Positions 1 through 10,360 of a stretch of DNA of 64,000 bases are shown here, in pieces (position 1 is the first letter of the stretch; the number at the start of each line of letters is the position of its first letter). The stretch spans positions 5,795,985 through 5,859,984 of the forward strand of contig CAJINV010000003.1 in assembly GCA_905178155.1 (NCBI GenBank), read 5' to 3'. The stretch is from Amoebophrya sp. A120. Lineage: Eukaryota; Sar; Dinophyceae; Syndiniales; Amoebophryaceae. The notes beneath the pieces are model-generated. The model saw nothing but the letters and a program-made list of their open reading frames with translations, had not been told where the DNA came from and ran no database searches. The position numbers and the translations under genes were made by a program.

Positions 1-405
1 ATCTTTATCGCCTTTGCATGTTCACATCGCATGTTCGTTTTTTCGACTTCGCTATCGTTCTATGAATTAGTTTCGTTCTATTTCGTATTTTTTCGATTTC
101 GATATCGTTATCGCCCTCGTATCGGATTTCGGTTTTCTTTCTTCTATGTGATGGTTCTACATTTCGTGTCTTTCTTCTTTTCCCATGCACGTTGTTGTTG
201 TGTTTCCGTAGCAGGTGAACCGGTACCCCTGTCCTCTTCGGAAATCTTTGACACTTCAACAAGCGAGCACTCCCAAATTTTGTTCTCATCCTGGTTGCTT
301 CAAAGAGCAACGAGACAAAGTTCGGTGAGACGGCAGGGGCAGCAGTGCATTCCTATAATCGGTTTCCCATCTCAACGTCTAACTGGTTTCTGTTTTCGTG
401 CGAAG
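1..405. other. Left-edge sequence, no supported gene
   Basis: A T-rich stretch with repeated TTTCG and TATCG words. An open frame spans about 31-447, but its product is phenylalanine- and serine-rich without recognisable domains and looks like chance. It could be the intron before the possible exon at 406. Confidence 0.4.
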
Positions 406-739
406 GCGGGTGTTGGCGGTGCGCCGCAAAAATTTACAGAACAATGACGAGGGTGGCTACGATAGGATACTGCTCCCCACCGGAGCGCGGACGCGCGTCT
501 TCACTCGCAAGGAATTCCGAATTAATGGCACCTGCGTGAGCGCTGAATTTCAACCGGGTCCGCGAAACACTGAGGGGACAGAAACCGACAAAGTTGTCAC
601 AGCGGTGTCGCTGATGCGGCTCGCCGCGAGCGAGCCTGCAAAAGGAACAAACGGTGGCGGCAACCGCGGTGCCGCAGCGGCATCATCCTCGGAGACAGCG
701 ACTGCCGCCTCGAAGCGCCGAAGGTGGCAGAAGTCGTGA
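406..739 (+). CDS. Possible 3'-terminal exon of an unidentified gene
   Basis: An open frame of about 110 codons ending in TGA at 737-739. It is preceded by a pyrimidine-rich stretch and an AAG that could be a splice acceptor at 403-405. The product starts VLAVRRKNLQNNDEGG, runs through a charged segment and ends in a low-complexity Ala/Ser/Gly tail with a basic RRRWQKS end. I do not recognise a domain. It is listed because it is more GC-rich than its flanks, as the confirmed exons are. The start is a guess and the rest of the gene would lie left of the window. Confidence 0.3.
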
Positions 740-1325
740 CATAAAGGAGCAGTTCCGGAGCGCAAATAAAACTTCCGGAGGACGTGCAGAGAAATATGAT
801 GCCTCACTTTTGTTTTCTTCGGGTGTGGTAGACGTGCTTACGATGCAGCCTCTGGCTTAAAAAATGCCTACGAACCTCTGTTCAAGAGCCTGATAAATTT
901 TTAGCGTTGGCGGGCTTGGGTTCTACGCATGTTGAAGTTGATCGATGTTCTCGTATGACAATCTTCGGAGTGTTTCGGAAGGCCGGAAAGAGTGTGGCTC
1001 TGAGTACTTACTTTCTTTCGTCAGGATTTTTCTTTTGATGACTGTCGTGATTGTGAGCGATTAGTTGAGGCCTCAAATCGGACCGTGTTTTTGTGTGTCA
1101 GGCTCGATATGATTAAATTTTTCACTTGCCGTAATTTGAACTACGCCTTCTAATGCAGCAATTTAGCAATTTTTTTTGTTTAGTCCGCTCTACCTTGTGC
1201 TGCACTTGGTCTCGGATTAGAATTACCATTACTTACACATAGATTGTGAACATGTCGGTCACGCTTCGTTCTTGACGCGCTCCTGCTGCACAATACATAG
1301 AGTAGCACTTTCGAAGATTGGACCA
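740..1325. other. Intergenic, nothing recognised
   Basis: AT-richer sequence with short T-runs and no coding frame. It probably contains the 3' flank of the preceding exon and the 5' flank of the gene at 1326. Confidence 0.6.
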
Positions 1326-3840
1326 ATGAAGTGCTCTGAGGCGGTGGGGTTGCAGGGCCTCTGCAGCTGGCCCAAAAAGACGTTCTGGCAAGTAGAAGCG
1401 GTGCCGATGGTGCCCCCATCGCCGGGTCCGCAGACGGTCTTCCCACGGTATCCGAGGTCGAAAGCCGCACGGCTGGCTCACCTTCGCAACCAATCCTTGT
1501 GGGACAGTGGCCGCCAGATTGTGGGCCTTGCGGGTGAAGAAAACCTTGTGGATGTTTCCGCCCCCGGGGCCCCTGCGACGTCGCGTGCAAATAAAGACGC
1601 GGGACGCGGACCGCAAGGCGAGCACGATCGCCGCTCCCCCGCGCGCCCGATTTTGGAGTTACTGAAGTTGCTGTACGGCAAGTATTTTGTCAAGAACCCA
1701 ACGGCCAACCTGGGAAATAAACTGGAGAAGCAGGATGCGGCAAGTGTCTCTTCCTTTGTGGACATCAAGGATTTGTACGAACTTCCGCGCGTGTCCCGGT
1801 TGACGATGAACCGAATCCCGATCGGGCTGGACGCCACGCAAATCGAGGAGCCGAACATCTACACCATCCAGGAGTGCGACCCGCGCGGGCGGATCCCCAC
1901 CGCGGTGCAGGGGAAGTGGTGCATCGCAGACATGGTGGACCAGACGGACGTGAACGGTCCGGAGGGCGATCCCAGCGTGAGCGCCTCCCTGATGATGCGA
2001 CTCAGCAACGATGTGGGCGAGCGGCGGTTCGCGGCCGCGGACAAGGAGTACCCGCTGAACAACATCTGCCTACCGAAGCTGCCCAGCGACTTCTGCCACT
2101 TCTCCAAGCACCGCGACTACCTCCCCGGCCAGTGGCGGCACGCCTTCGCGAAGATGCCCAAGCTGTGGTGGGATATCCCGCTGCCGTACCCGAAATTTTT
2201 CACGTCGCCGCAGGACGCGCCCAGCACCACGCCCTTTGGCCACGGCCAGATGCTGCACGACAAGGCCCGACTGCTGGCGGGGTCGGTGGACCCGATCTTC
2301 CCGATGCACAAGCGGACGGAGGAGAACTCCCTGGTGCGGCCGGTCGAGCACACGCTCCACGAGCTCAAGCTTGGGCTGCGGCACAAGGACGGCACCGACG
2401 ATGTGGAGTCCGTCGACATGCGGTACCACACCCGCGCACCCCACCTATTTATTGCGAACATGTCGGGGTCGGAAAGAGTGCAGCTGTTTGTCATGATGCA
2501 TCGTTTGAATCATGCAGTAGCAGTAGAGTAGGTCGAAGCACATGGTCTGGACTGCACGTAGGAGCGTTACCGGTATCGCGAATGCTTCTCCATGCCTGCT
2601 ATGTCGCATATGGAATTTCGCTCTTTTCATGGCGAAAAGTAAGCAAATCGCAGAGCTCATGCAAGAACACAATTTTTTTTTTTGTTGAACCTGACCACGC
2701 AGTAGAAATTCGTTTCTCTCGTCTCTTCCCTTACCGCGCCAGTATTTGCAACGCATAGCCCCTTCGGATCAACAAGATGCAGTCCAGAGTCGGCGGCGCG
2801 GGGTCGGACGCCGCGCCCCCCGACGCGCTGCTGAAGTTCTGGGTGGCCAACCCCGATAGCATGTACGTTTCGGATATCAAATGTAAAAATGTCTGGGTCT
2901 GGAAACTTGTGATGCTGGGTGGCGTCTCATGATGAGACCACAAATGCTGGCTCAGCATGACAATTTTCTGAGTTTCTAGGTGTTGCCTATTCTGCATGAC
3001 AAACTGCGTTTCTGCATCACAGAGAAATGGAGCTCTTGGGTAACGTGCATGACAGATTTAAGAGTCATGCCAGACAAGCATGACAAACATGCATTCTTCC
3101 AGACCCAGACATTTTTGCACTTGATATCGGACGGCATCGTGCGGAACTACGCCCTCAAGTTCGCGAAGACGTTGGACCACTCGAACATTTTGTCCAAGAT
3201 GCGCAGTCCCACGTACGCGCGGGTCGCCACGGGCGCCACGAAGGTGTGGACCCCGCCCAACCTGGTGTTGGACGAGGGGGAGGACTGCTGCGCGGACGGG
3301 TGCGCGGAGCACGTGGGGAAACCCTTCTGCGTGACCGAGGCGGAGATCCGGCGGTACTTCGACCAGGTGGACCACATTCCGCCCCCCGACCTGATCAACT
3401 GCGCAGCCAGCGACTCCCAGATCTGCGACAGTCTGCACGGGGACGCGCGGGACACCGACGACCACTGGGGCCTGGGCTGGCTGGACGCCATGCGGCGCTG
3501 GAACCAGCCGTTCGGCCCCATGCCCCCGCGCGAGCAGCTCCAGCAGGAGAAAATGTCCGTGCAGTTGCAAACGCCGGGCGACATAGACATCCAGGCGCTG
3601 AAGCGGAAGGAATTTTCCACGCTGCTGCGCCCGCCGAAGAAGCCGGAGCCGCCGCCCGACTACGTACCGCCCGACTACGACGCGACGGCAAACACCAGCA
3701 GTTACGCCGTTTTCTCGGTCACGGGGCAGCCCATTCCTTTCGACCAGCCCGCGGGCTATCGGGTCCAGCCAATGGCGGAGGACCTGACCTACAGCGTGCA
3801 GCGGAACCGGGACAATCACGGCTGGAAGTTTGAATTGTGA
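1326..3840 (+). CDS. Unknown conserved-looking protein, three exons split by two introners
   Basis: Exons 1326-2445, 2763-2874 and 3132-3840 join to 646 codons ending in TGA. Both junctions are the 5-bp repeats of introner elements, and the frame closes exactly after their removal. The first in-frame ATG at 1326 was taken as start; the open frame extends slightly upstream without ATG. I recognise no family. The middle (about residues 120-370) is rich in Pro, Trp and aromatic residues, for example LWWDIPLPYPKFFTSP. The last exon has a Cys-rich patch (CCADGCAEHVGKPFC) and a Pro-rich stretch (PPKKPEPPPDYVPPDYD). There is no clear membrane segment or signal peptide. The strong GC bias and uninterrupted frames support a real gene. 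It may be lineage-specific. Confidence 0.7.
2446..2757. mobile_element. Introner, family A, old diverged copy (312 bp)
   Basis: The left end reads TATTTATTGCGAACATGTCG and continues GGGTCGGAA. The right end, reverse-complemented, begins TATGCGTTGCAAATAC. Both resemble the family A terminus (TATCAA-TGCAAA-ATGTCTGGGTCTGGAA). Flanking 5-mers are CCACC and GCCCC, so the duplication has decayed. Removing the element plus one flank copy joins CAC to CTT CGG ATC AAC AAG ATG in frame with the next exon, which otherwise has a TAG directly upstream. Confidence 0.6.
2875..3126. mobile_element. Introner, family A, young copy (252 bp)
   Basis: The terminal inverted repeats are nearly perfect over about 30 bp: the left starts TATCAAATGTAAAAATG, the right (reverse complement) starts TATCAAGTGCAAAAATG, and both continue TCTGGGTCTGGAA. 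The 5-bp target duplication is TCGGA at 2870-2874 and 3127-3131. Joining across it gives Tyr-Val-Ser-Asp-Gly-Ile-Val. The GT and AG candidates inside (GTAAAA near 2884, CCAG near 3104) would throw the downstream exon out of frame. The interior holds many GCATGAC/GTCATGC words but no ORF, so the element is MITE-like. Confidence 0.9.
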
Positions 3841-5275
3841 AGATGTTGACCAGTGCCGCTTCGCTGTTCGAAGATGGCATTCATGGGTGTGAGGACCTGT
3901 TCGACTTTTTGTTTTTGCTTCGGCCCGTTTGAACAGACCAAATGCGACCTTCGCAGGCATGAGCTGTGTGTTACTATTTCAAAATGTATGAAATACAGCC
4001 AAAGCTGATGAGGCAGCGGTACTTATTGGTATTTTCATGTTTTCGAGTCTTTTTTTTGGAGCGTTGGAAAGAGGCTAAATACTTAGTTAGTTACTCCTGG
4101 CAGGTTTGTTGTATTTGTCACTTTCTTGAATTTAGCGTGGGAGTACAATAGCTTTTTCCTGTTTTGAATGAACATCCTAGGAAAGGCGGGTCACCGGATG
4201 TTGCAGCAGACGTTGCACACCTAATCCTCGTCCCGTCGCTGGCTCTTTTTGACAGGTTCGCTGCTTTCCGTTTCTTTTAGCAGAACTAATGACTCTTCAT
4301 TTCAGAACAAACCAAAAATTGACGGCCTTCAGGCCTCGGCACAACGTATGAGGAAGAAGAAGCAACTTCGATCTATTTTGTCTTCAACGATGAAATTTAC
4401 CTTCCGGTCACGTCTTCTTTCCTGTGATTTCTGTTCTCAAATTTCAAGCTAGTGTGAGTGCGGTGGAGGAATAAGTAGAGCCTTGCCGCAAGGGCCAGCT
4501 GAAAGAAACATTGTGATGAGACAAATCAGTTGTTACACACTCGACGATGCGTGTTGCCGTCTTAGCACCATCTGGGACGGTGACCGCAGTTGACGTAAAC
4601 CTCTTAAGCGGATTTCTCTGATACTAACTATCTCATTTTAAGGTCGCGACGATGAGCAGTAGAAGATTTGCGGCAGAAGCAGATCGAGATCAGGATCAAT
4701 CTCTCTAGTGCCGGATCCAAAACTTTCTCAGTGTGAAAGAAGTGCGTGAAAATTAGCGGTATTTCGTACGTGCGAAAGCGCGGTTCTGGTATCTGTGAAA
4801 AGTCCGTTGCGGTCGGTGCGCGTGACCAAGATCTGCGAAGAACTGTGCGAAGATCGTGATCCGCGGCAGCAGCGAGCGATTTGCGTTTCCTATGAGGATT
4901 ATGCTCTCTCGAAGATCTTCATGCCGGTAGAAAACTCGGGGTTCAATGTTCCGCAGTTACAGTGAAGTTTTTAATCGTTTCGGACAGTGAGACTCGGATG
5001 CGTTAAAAGTTTTATTTTTGAGACCGTGACTATTTTTCGTTGGTTTGCAGTTGTAGCTTCAGGTTTTTGATACTTTTGCTGATTTTTATCTTTTTATAGA
5101 GGTGTCCGTGCACCTTTTTGACTCTCATATTCTTTTTTCTCAAGTCGTGGCGCTCGAGAAAAAAACTAGTGTATACGATCCCGACATTTCTTTCATACGG
5201 TAGAAAAATTGTCAAGAACAGTAAAGAAACTGATATTCCCCATTGAAGCTAAAGGCTTTGCGAACGCACTCAAGG
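3841..5275. other. Intergenic, 1.4 kb, nothing recognised
   Basis: Mixed-composition sequence. Short open frames at about 3966-4151 and 4249-4452 have no domain or composition support. The stretch at 4640-4920 is dense in GATC and AGATC words. The upstream part of the SAMHD1-like gene may extend into the right end, because its true start is not certain. Confidence 0.5.
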
Positions 5276-8200
5276 ATGAGTCCTGCAAGGTGGACCACGA
5301 ACGAGAGGGCTTGTAGTGCGTGCCAGTGGAAGATGTTGAAGGGCCTAAAGCCACTCCTGTTCCTCTGGTGCCTTTGCGAACGCGTAGTGGGCGCATATCT
5401 GGCCGGTGAATCAGCTCAAGTCTGCAGAGGAAAAGACGGATGTGCAGATGGTGAAGAGAAATCTGGCCCAGGATTTGGAGGGGCCTACCCAACTGAAACG
5501 CTGTTGTGGAGTTTCCCAGTGTGGCAAACCGCGGACCCGGTGTATGCGAACGTAAAGTTACCAAGTTTGCTGACCCCCGTGCTGGACCACCCGATTTTTC
5601 AGAAGCTCCGGGAAGTCAAACAGCTCGGGTATGCCGACAAGGTCTTCCCCTCTGCCACGCACACACGGTTCGCGCACAGTCTTGGCGTGGCTCACTTGGC
5701 TCGCGCCGTGCTCGAACGCGTAGACCAACAACTGCAGCAACTTATCATCCTGAGAACAGTTTGTAGTACTACCTTATTATGTCTAGTAATTATATGTGCA
5801 CGTCGATACGCATACGACCTATACACAGTGCTTCGCCAGTCCCTTTTATTTGCTGTTGTTCGGTTCTTTCTGGCAACGCAATAATTGAATTTGAAAGCAA
5901 GACTTTGCCAGCAGTGCAACGTTTTCGCACACAGCTACTGCTTCCTTTGCGACGTATGCACATATCGACATCTTCAGAAGACTGTAGCTGTTCAAAATGA
6001 ATATCGAGCGGACGCGATGCATCAAGCAAAAGACCAACTGAATCTGCAACGTAATGAGAATGTCGTCCTGCATGCGCGAAGCGTCGACGTGTTGAGAATT
6101 ACTAGAAAGAAGTCCTCTACGCAGGGAAATAAAGAACGTGCTTGCAATTGTCATTGTTGTTGGACACGTACTATGAATTTTTCTCTTGGATACAGGCCGA
6201 CTCGGTCGCCCGTGGTCCAGTACACCGCGAGTTTGTGGCGAAGCATATCCCGGTTGAAAAGCTTCTTCTTGCCGTACAAATACAATAGCCGCACCCTGCA
6301 TGATAATGATTACATTTGGACACATCACAAATTCTGAGCTACCCGCAGGCCGTGGCCGCTGTATGTTTGCTGTGGGCTTACAACAAGAGGCTTATTTTCA
6401 CCCGGGATACACGACGTGTATTCGGACAAAGATCGGATCTGCGTTCTAATCGCAGCACTTTGCCACGACATCGGCCATAACCTGTGTAAACGCGTCCCTA
6501 TCCCCAGGGTTGTCATGCAAATCTGCAAGCCGAAAAGGAAAATGTTTCTCATGCGCAGCTCCAAGAGGACGATTTTGATTTTCTAATTCGATCCGGGAGT
6601 TTGTCTTGCTGGAATAAGGTGGATAAGGTAGTTGATTTGTGATGCGGTACTAGCTAAATGTCCAACTCGTCATGCGCAACAGCCACAACTTTAACTTGTT
6701 GGTTTGTGTAGCAGAGTCCCCATCTTGACTCCGGGGTGGGGACGTTTTTTCACAGGATAGGCCACCCGGCGTTTTCCCACGCATTTGAGGAGTTCATGCA
6801 CGAAAACGGAAAGGAGTTCTCTACTGAAATGAAAAATCTCTGCCCCCCGCCATATTGAAAAGGTATCTTCGTGAAAATTTGTGATGTAGGTTTGCGGCCA
6901 CAAATGTCTGTCTTGCAAGAAGGCAAATCCAGATTGTCCCCCGGGTTATGCCGTCGATATGTAATGCAACTGATTTGCGGGACCTCCATCTGATTTGTGC
7001 ACATAAAAATAAAATGCGGGACTTCAAAAAGAATAAGTGGTGGGGGGGGGGTTTGCACTTTGATACTCTCGCACGAGGTCGCGTCGAACAAGCTTCTGAC
7101 CGTGCTCTGGCAGGACGTTCGCGGCGAGTTGGAGTCTCTATACAATCAGTTCCGACGGAAAATCAAAATTATGAACTGTAGTCGTGGTCGTGGAACTTTT
7201 CAAAATGAGACAGGCTTGTTGTGCGAACTACAACATCAGATGCATCAACAATGCCAAAGGTGCTACTGTGGCAGTGCTGCAGTGCCTCTTTACCATGGAT
7301 GCTGGGTTTTGTCATTTATCCCTAATATTTCTACTTCGCAATTACAACAGAGAGCCAGCTCTCCTTTGTCATTTCCCCATGTCACGCTGGCATATAATAC
7401 GGCGCAAGGTTTCCGGCAATGCAGTTCACCGAATTGGATCTCGTGTACATCCAGGTAGGATAGGGTATTTTTGCATTTTACGCATCTACTCAAACTCTGC
7501 TGCCAATTTGTGGGAGTTCGTGTATTTCGCTGACATCAAAAGTGCAATTTATAGATCCAGCGTGAATTGCTGGACTAGAAGTTTCTTTGTCTGTCAGTAG
7601 CTCCTATGTTACCTTTCGCATTTTTATGTACCACGCTCTTGCTTTGACAGGAACTGATCGAACTTCCGGGGAAGAAAAAGTTACGGGCGAGTCTGCTCGA
7701 GGGGAGAATCTGGGAGGACTGGCCGCGGTACGTGAGGGGGCGAGCCATTACCCACGCCTGGACCTACGAGATTGTGTCAAACTGGCGCGGCGGGTTGGAC
7801 GTGGATCGTCTGGACTACTTCGTCCGCGATCCGAAGTCTCTCGGGCTCGAGGGCTGCCCTGTAGAGTACCAGCGCTACGTGGACTCGCTGCGCCTGGTCG
7901 CGCTTCCAGCAGCGGGGCAGCTGCCTGGCTGGGGATGCCCCTCCTCCTCAGCCTCCTCGTCGTGTTCCGCGTCGGAAGAACAGGAGGCATATGCGCCGGA
8001 TCTTGCTGCACCAGCCACCCAGCCACGAGAACAACAACAACAAGAAGACGAAACGGCGCTGGAGCTGCCGTCGTGGTTGCCCGACCTCCCAGGCTCCGGA
8101 GAAGAGTCCGCTCTCTTCGAAGAGACGCAAGAACAGCACGCGCGGCTGTTTCAAGAGGACTCCCAATCCACGCAGTTTATTCTATCGCTCGCGACACCCG

Positions 8201-10360
8201 ACAAGGATATCTGCGCACTGCGGTACTCAATCTTTCAGTGGAGAATGCAAGTGTATCCTCGGACCTACCGACACCCTGACGTGGCGAAATACGAGAAGTG
8301 TCTTCTGCGGGCGATGCGAATGCTCACCGTACCGTCAGCTTCCGGGGCGCGGACTTGTCCTCTACCCGCCGGTACTTGTGTAGTTTCTTTTTTTTTCAAT
8401 TGCAGGTTTTAAAAAGAGCCAGTGCAAGTGCTCTACTTTGCGGCGCCCGTCTTGATGATCAAAACCTTGTTTCTTTACTAGTGGGTCGTTTCATATTGTT
8501 TCACCGAAAAGCTGATCGTTGTTCGCACTGCACATCATCCACATGCGTGCAACTAAATTACCACACCAGGTGCAGTGGCTAGCACATCACCAGCGGATGC
8601 GTCTTCATGGTTGTTCGAAGCTGCAAAGCTGGACGCCGATTTCGATTACGAGAAGTATCTGAAGTATGCAAATGTCAGGTGGCAGAGAAATGGTCTTCTT
8701 GGAAAGTAACGCTTGCTTCACCACTTCAGCGAAGAAAGCAATCGCCTTGCAAGAAAAGAAACAAGAAAGAATTTCAAGCCCAACAAAGTGAAGATGCACT
8801 CTGAAGTGCATACGAGGAAAACTGTCTTTCTAAATGCCCATGATCAATGCATAGAATACAAGTTAGGCATCCATGATTTTCGTCATGCGCCGGCTTGTGG
8901 TGCGGAGATTTGTCTTTTTGCTTGAGAAATCATTTCCCACCTGACGCTGTCATACGAGGTTGACGGACGGACGCGTGCAGACCCTGATCCAGGACCATCC
9001 GCGTGCTGGAGCCTAGTATCATTTGCAAAAGTAGTGTAGTGCTTATGATTGGTTGTGTCATGCCTCCACTCTTCAGCATTTTCGCAGCCTGGTACGTACC
9101 ACGATGTTACTCAAATGGTACATATCTTCGCACGAAGATCTGACGCATGACACGAGTTGGAACAAAAGAATACTATGGAGACAACGGGTTCTTGAGTTCG
9201 GCTGGAATTTTAGTTTGCATATGCCAGACGGACCGTGGTAGTGGTAGTTACAAAGCGCCGGTTATTGATCGTGGACCACTTTCGTACATAGTAAGTTACA
9301 GACGTTTTCTTCTTGATTTTCTGAAAGACAGAAGGAAAACCAGTGCGAAGACCGCTGAAGAGAGAGGCTGTAATAAATCATTACCTTGGCACGACAGCAC
9401 TTGTGCATGGGATACTTCCTTCGACTACGCAATCACGCGACGAGAAAAGGTGTTGGACATTGGCGGCTTGGATTTATTATCCAATGTAAAAATGTCTGGG
9501 TCTGGAAGAATACAAACTTGTGATGCGCTTTTCAGCACACAGAAAAATCTCTGATGCATAGGTAGCAAAAGCTGCCCACGTTCTGTCACCAAAGTGGGGG
9601 ATTTGTCATGCGGATTCGGCATTGCGGAAGCTTTTCGAAACCTGTGATGCTAGAGCTTCCATGCCAGACCTTCTGTGTCATGCAAAAACAGCATGACTCT
9701 TCCAGACCCGGACACTTTTACATTTGATATTTATCACCGCGAAGATCGGCCCGCTGTGCAACCGGTGGCGGTTCCGAGCCAGCGGACGTGAAGCAGGTCC
9801 ACGCCAGTGAGATTGCGAAGTTGCGAGAGTTCGTGCTGCGGAGGGTGCTGGAGCGAGATTGGTCGCGGGTTCCGCGGTTCGCGATGCCTGAGGGCGAGCC
9901 GGAGCCAGACGCGCTGGATTACACCGGAACGGCAAAGTTTGAGAATTTCATGGTGGTGTACGACGAATTCCACCAGGGCAACAAAGATCGCGACCCCTTG
10001 GAGTGCACGGTCTTCTACGATTCGAAGAGCGCCAGCCCGCCGTGGTTCCCGGGAAGTGCAGCTGGCGGAGCCGCGGACGCAGCGGGGGTCGTGTCACCCG
10101 GGTACATCGAACGGCAAGTCCGTTTTTTGTTCGACCCACCCAAGCGCTGTGGTGCGTGTGAAAAGCGGTTCTTGATGGAACCAGTCGCAGCCGTTCCAGC
10201 AGGAACCGCCTGCACCTGCGACCAGCCGCGCCGCGTCCGCGCGGCACTGTCGCCGCAGGGATTGAAGATTTTGCGGAGACGCCTTGCCGCGACAGTCTAC
10301 GAGTTTATCAAGGAAAAGACGGACTGGGAGTGCGCCGGTAAAAATGCGAGGTTAATATGA
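5276..10360 (+). CDS. SAMHD1-like HD-domain dNTP triphosphohydrolase, about 11 exons
   Basis: Family role: dNTPase controlling dNTP pools. Exons as I read them: 5276-5758, 6196-6273, about 6361-6477, 6765-6821, 7071 to about 7160, 7409-7454, 7651-8371, 8570-8664, 8960-9011, 9415-9477 and 9735-10360. Metal and active-site residues of SAMHD1 are all present: His in TRFAHSLG (near 5667), the HD pair in LCHDIGH (6459-6477 plus 6765), and Asp in GLDVDRLDYF (near 7792-7821). The C-terminal part also aligns (NFMVVYDEFHQGNKDRDPLE; LKILRRRLAATVYEFIKEK). I see no SAM domain. Exon 7 carries a low-complexity Ser/Gln insert. Several introns are canonical (GTAGGA...GACAG at 7455-7650; GTACTT...CCAG at 8372-8569); five or six are introners. 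The first exon, the junction between 6273 and about 6400, and the end of exon 5 are uncertain. Confidence 0.88.
6478..6759. mobile_element. Introner, family E, inside the HD active-site motif (282 bp)
   Basis: The left end is TAACCTGTGTAAACGCGTCC; the right end reverse-complemented is TATCCTGTGAAAAAACGTCC. Similarity continues through a CCC-rich run. The target duplication is a perfect GGCCA (6473-6477 and 6760-6764). Collapsing it joins CAC-GAC-ATC-GGC-CAC-CCG, giving HDIGHPAFSH, exactly the spacing of SAMHD1 HDLGHGPFSH. A GT...AG alternative (GTGTAA at about 6487, TTTTTTCACAG at 6755) is also in frame but would insert five extra residues (NLIGH) into the motif. Confidence 0.88.
6822..7065. 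mobile_element. Introner, family B (244 bp)
   Basis: The left end is TACTGAAATGAAAAATC followed by a run of C and CCATATTGAAAAGG. The right end is a G-rich run, then TTTGCACTTTGATA, its inverted counterpart. Flanks are TTCTC (6817-6821) and CTCTC (7066-7070). Collapsing them gives GAG-TTC-TCG-CAC-GAG (EFSHE), which fits the family's THEQGS region. It shares internal sequence (TGTGATG, then a GGCCACAAA/GGTCACAAA word) with the element at 50692, so both belong to one family. Confidence 0.85.
8665..8954. mobile_element. Introner, family D (290 bp)
   Basis: The left end is TATGCAAATGTCAGGTGGCA; the right end reverse-complemented is TATGACAGCGTCAGGTGGGA, and both run on to AAAT. Flanking 5-mers are TGAAG and CGAGG, a decayed duplication. 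Joining gives DYEKYLKLTDGRVQTL, matching the SAMHD1 segment AYTKLTDNIFLEIL in spacing. No ORF inside. Confidence 0.78.
9017..9414. mobile_element. Candidate introner, diverged (398 bp)
   Basis: The left end TATCATTTGCAAAAGT and the right end reverse-complemented TATCCCATGCACAAGT share TATC--(T/A)TGCA-AAGT. Flanks CCTAG and CTTCC are barely alike. Using the right-hand flank copy gives RAGASFDYAITRREKVLDIGG in frame with both neighbours; the left copy would create a TAG stop. The ends fit the pattern of the other elements, but an ordinary intron with other boundaries is not excluded. Confidence 0.4.
9478..9729. mobile_element. Introner, family A, young copy (252 bp)
   Basis: The left end TATCCAATGTAAAAATG and the right end reverse-complemented TATCAAATGTAAAAGTG both continue TC(T/C)GGGTCTGGAA. 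The target duplication TTTAT is perfect (9473-9477 and 9730-9734). It has the same length as the copy at 2875. Excision gives LDLSPRRSARCATGGG, in frame with the C-terminal exon. The internal GT/AG alternative leads into a frame that ends at a TGA near the end of the Gly-rich stretch. Confidence 0.9.

Noticed and set aside
31-447. Open frame of 138 codons at the left edge
   Set aside because: Phenylalanine-rich translation of T-rich DNA, no domain, overlaps the better candidate exon at 406.
1874-2758. Second + strand frame of 294 codons overlapping the first gene
   Set aside because: Arg/Ala/Gly-rich product typical of a shifted frame of GC-rich coding DNA; it runs through an introner into AT-rich sequence.
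2875-3126. Inverted repeats taken as a terminator, CRISPR-like repeat or replication origin
   Set aside because: The repeats lie between two in-frame exons, are flanked by a 5-bp duplication, and recur inside other genes, which fits an introner better.
5193-5564. Open frame of 123 codons on the - strand across the first SAMHD1-like exon
   Set aside because: It overlaps coding sequence on the + strand, has no domain, and looks like a mirror of the GC-rich exon.
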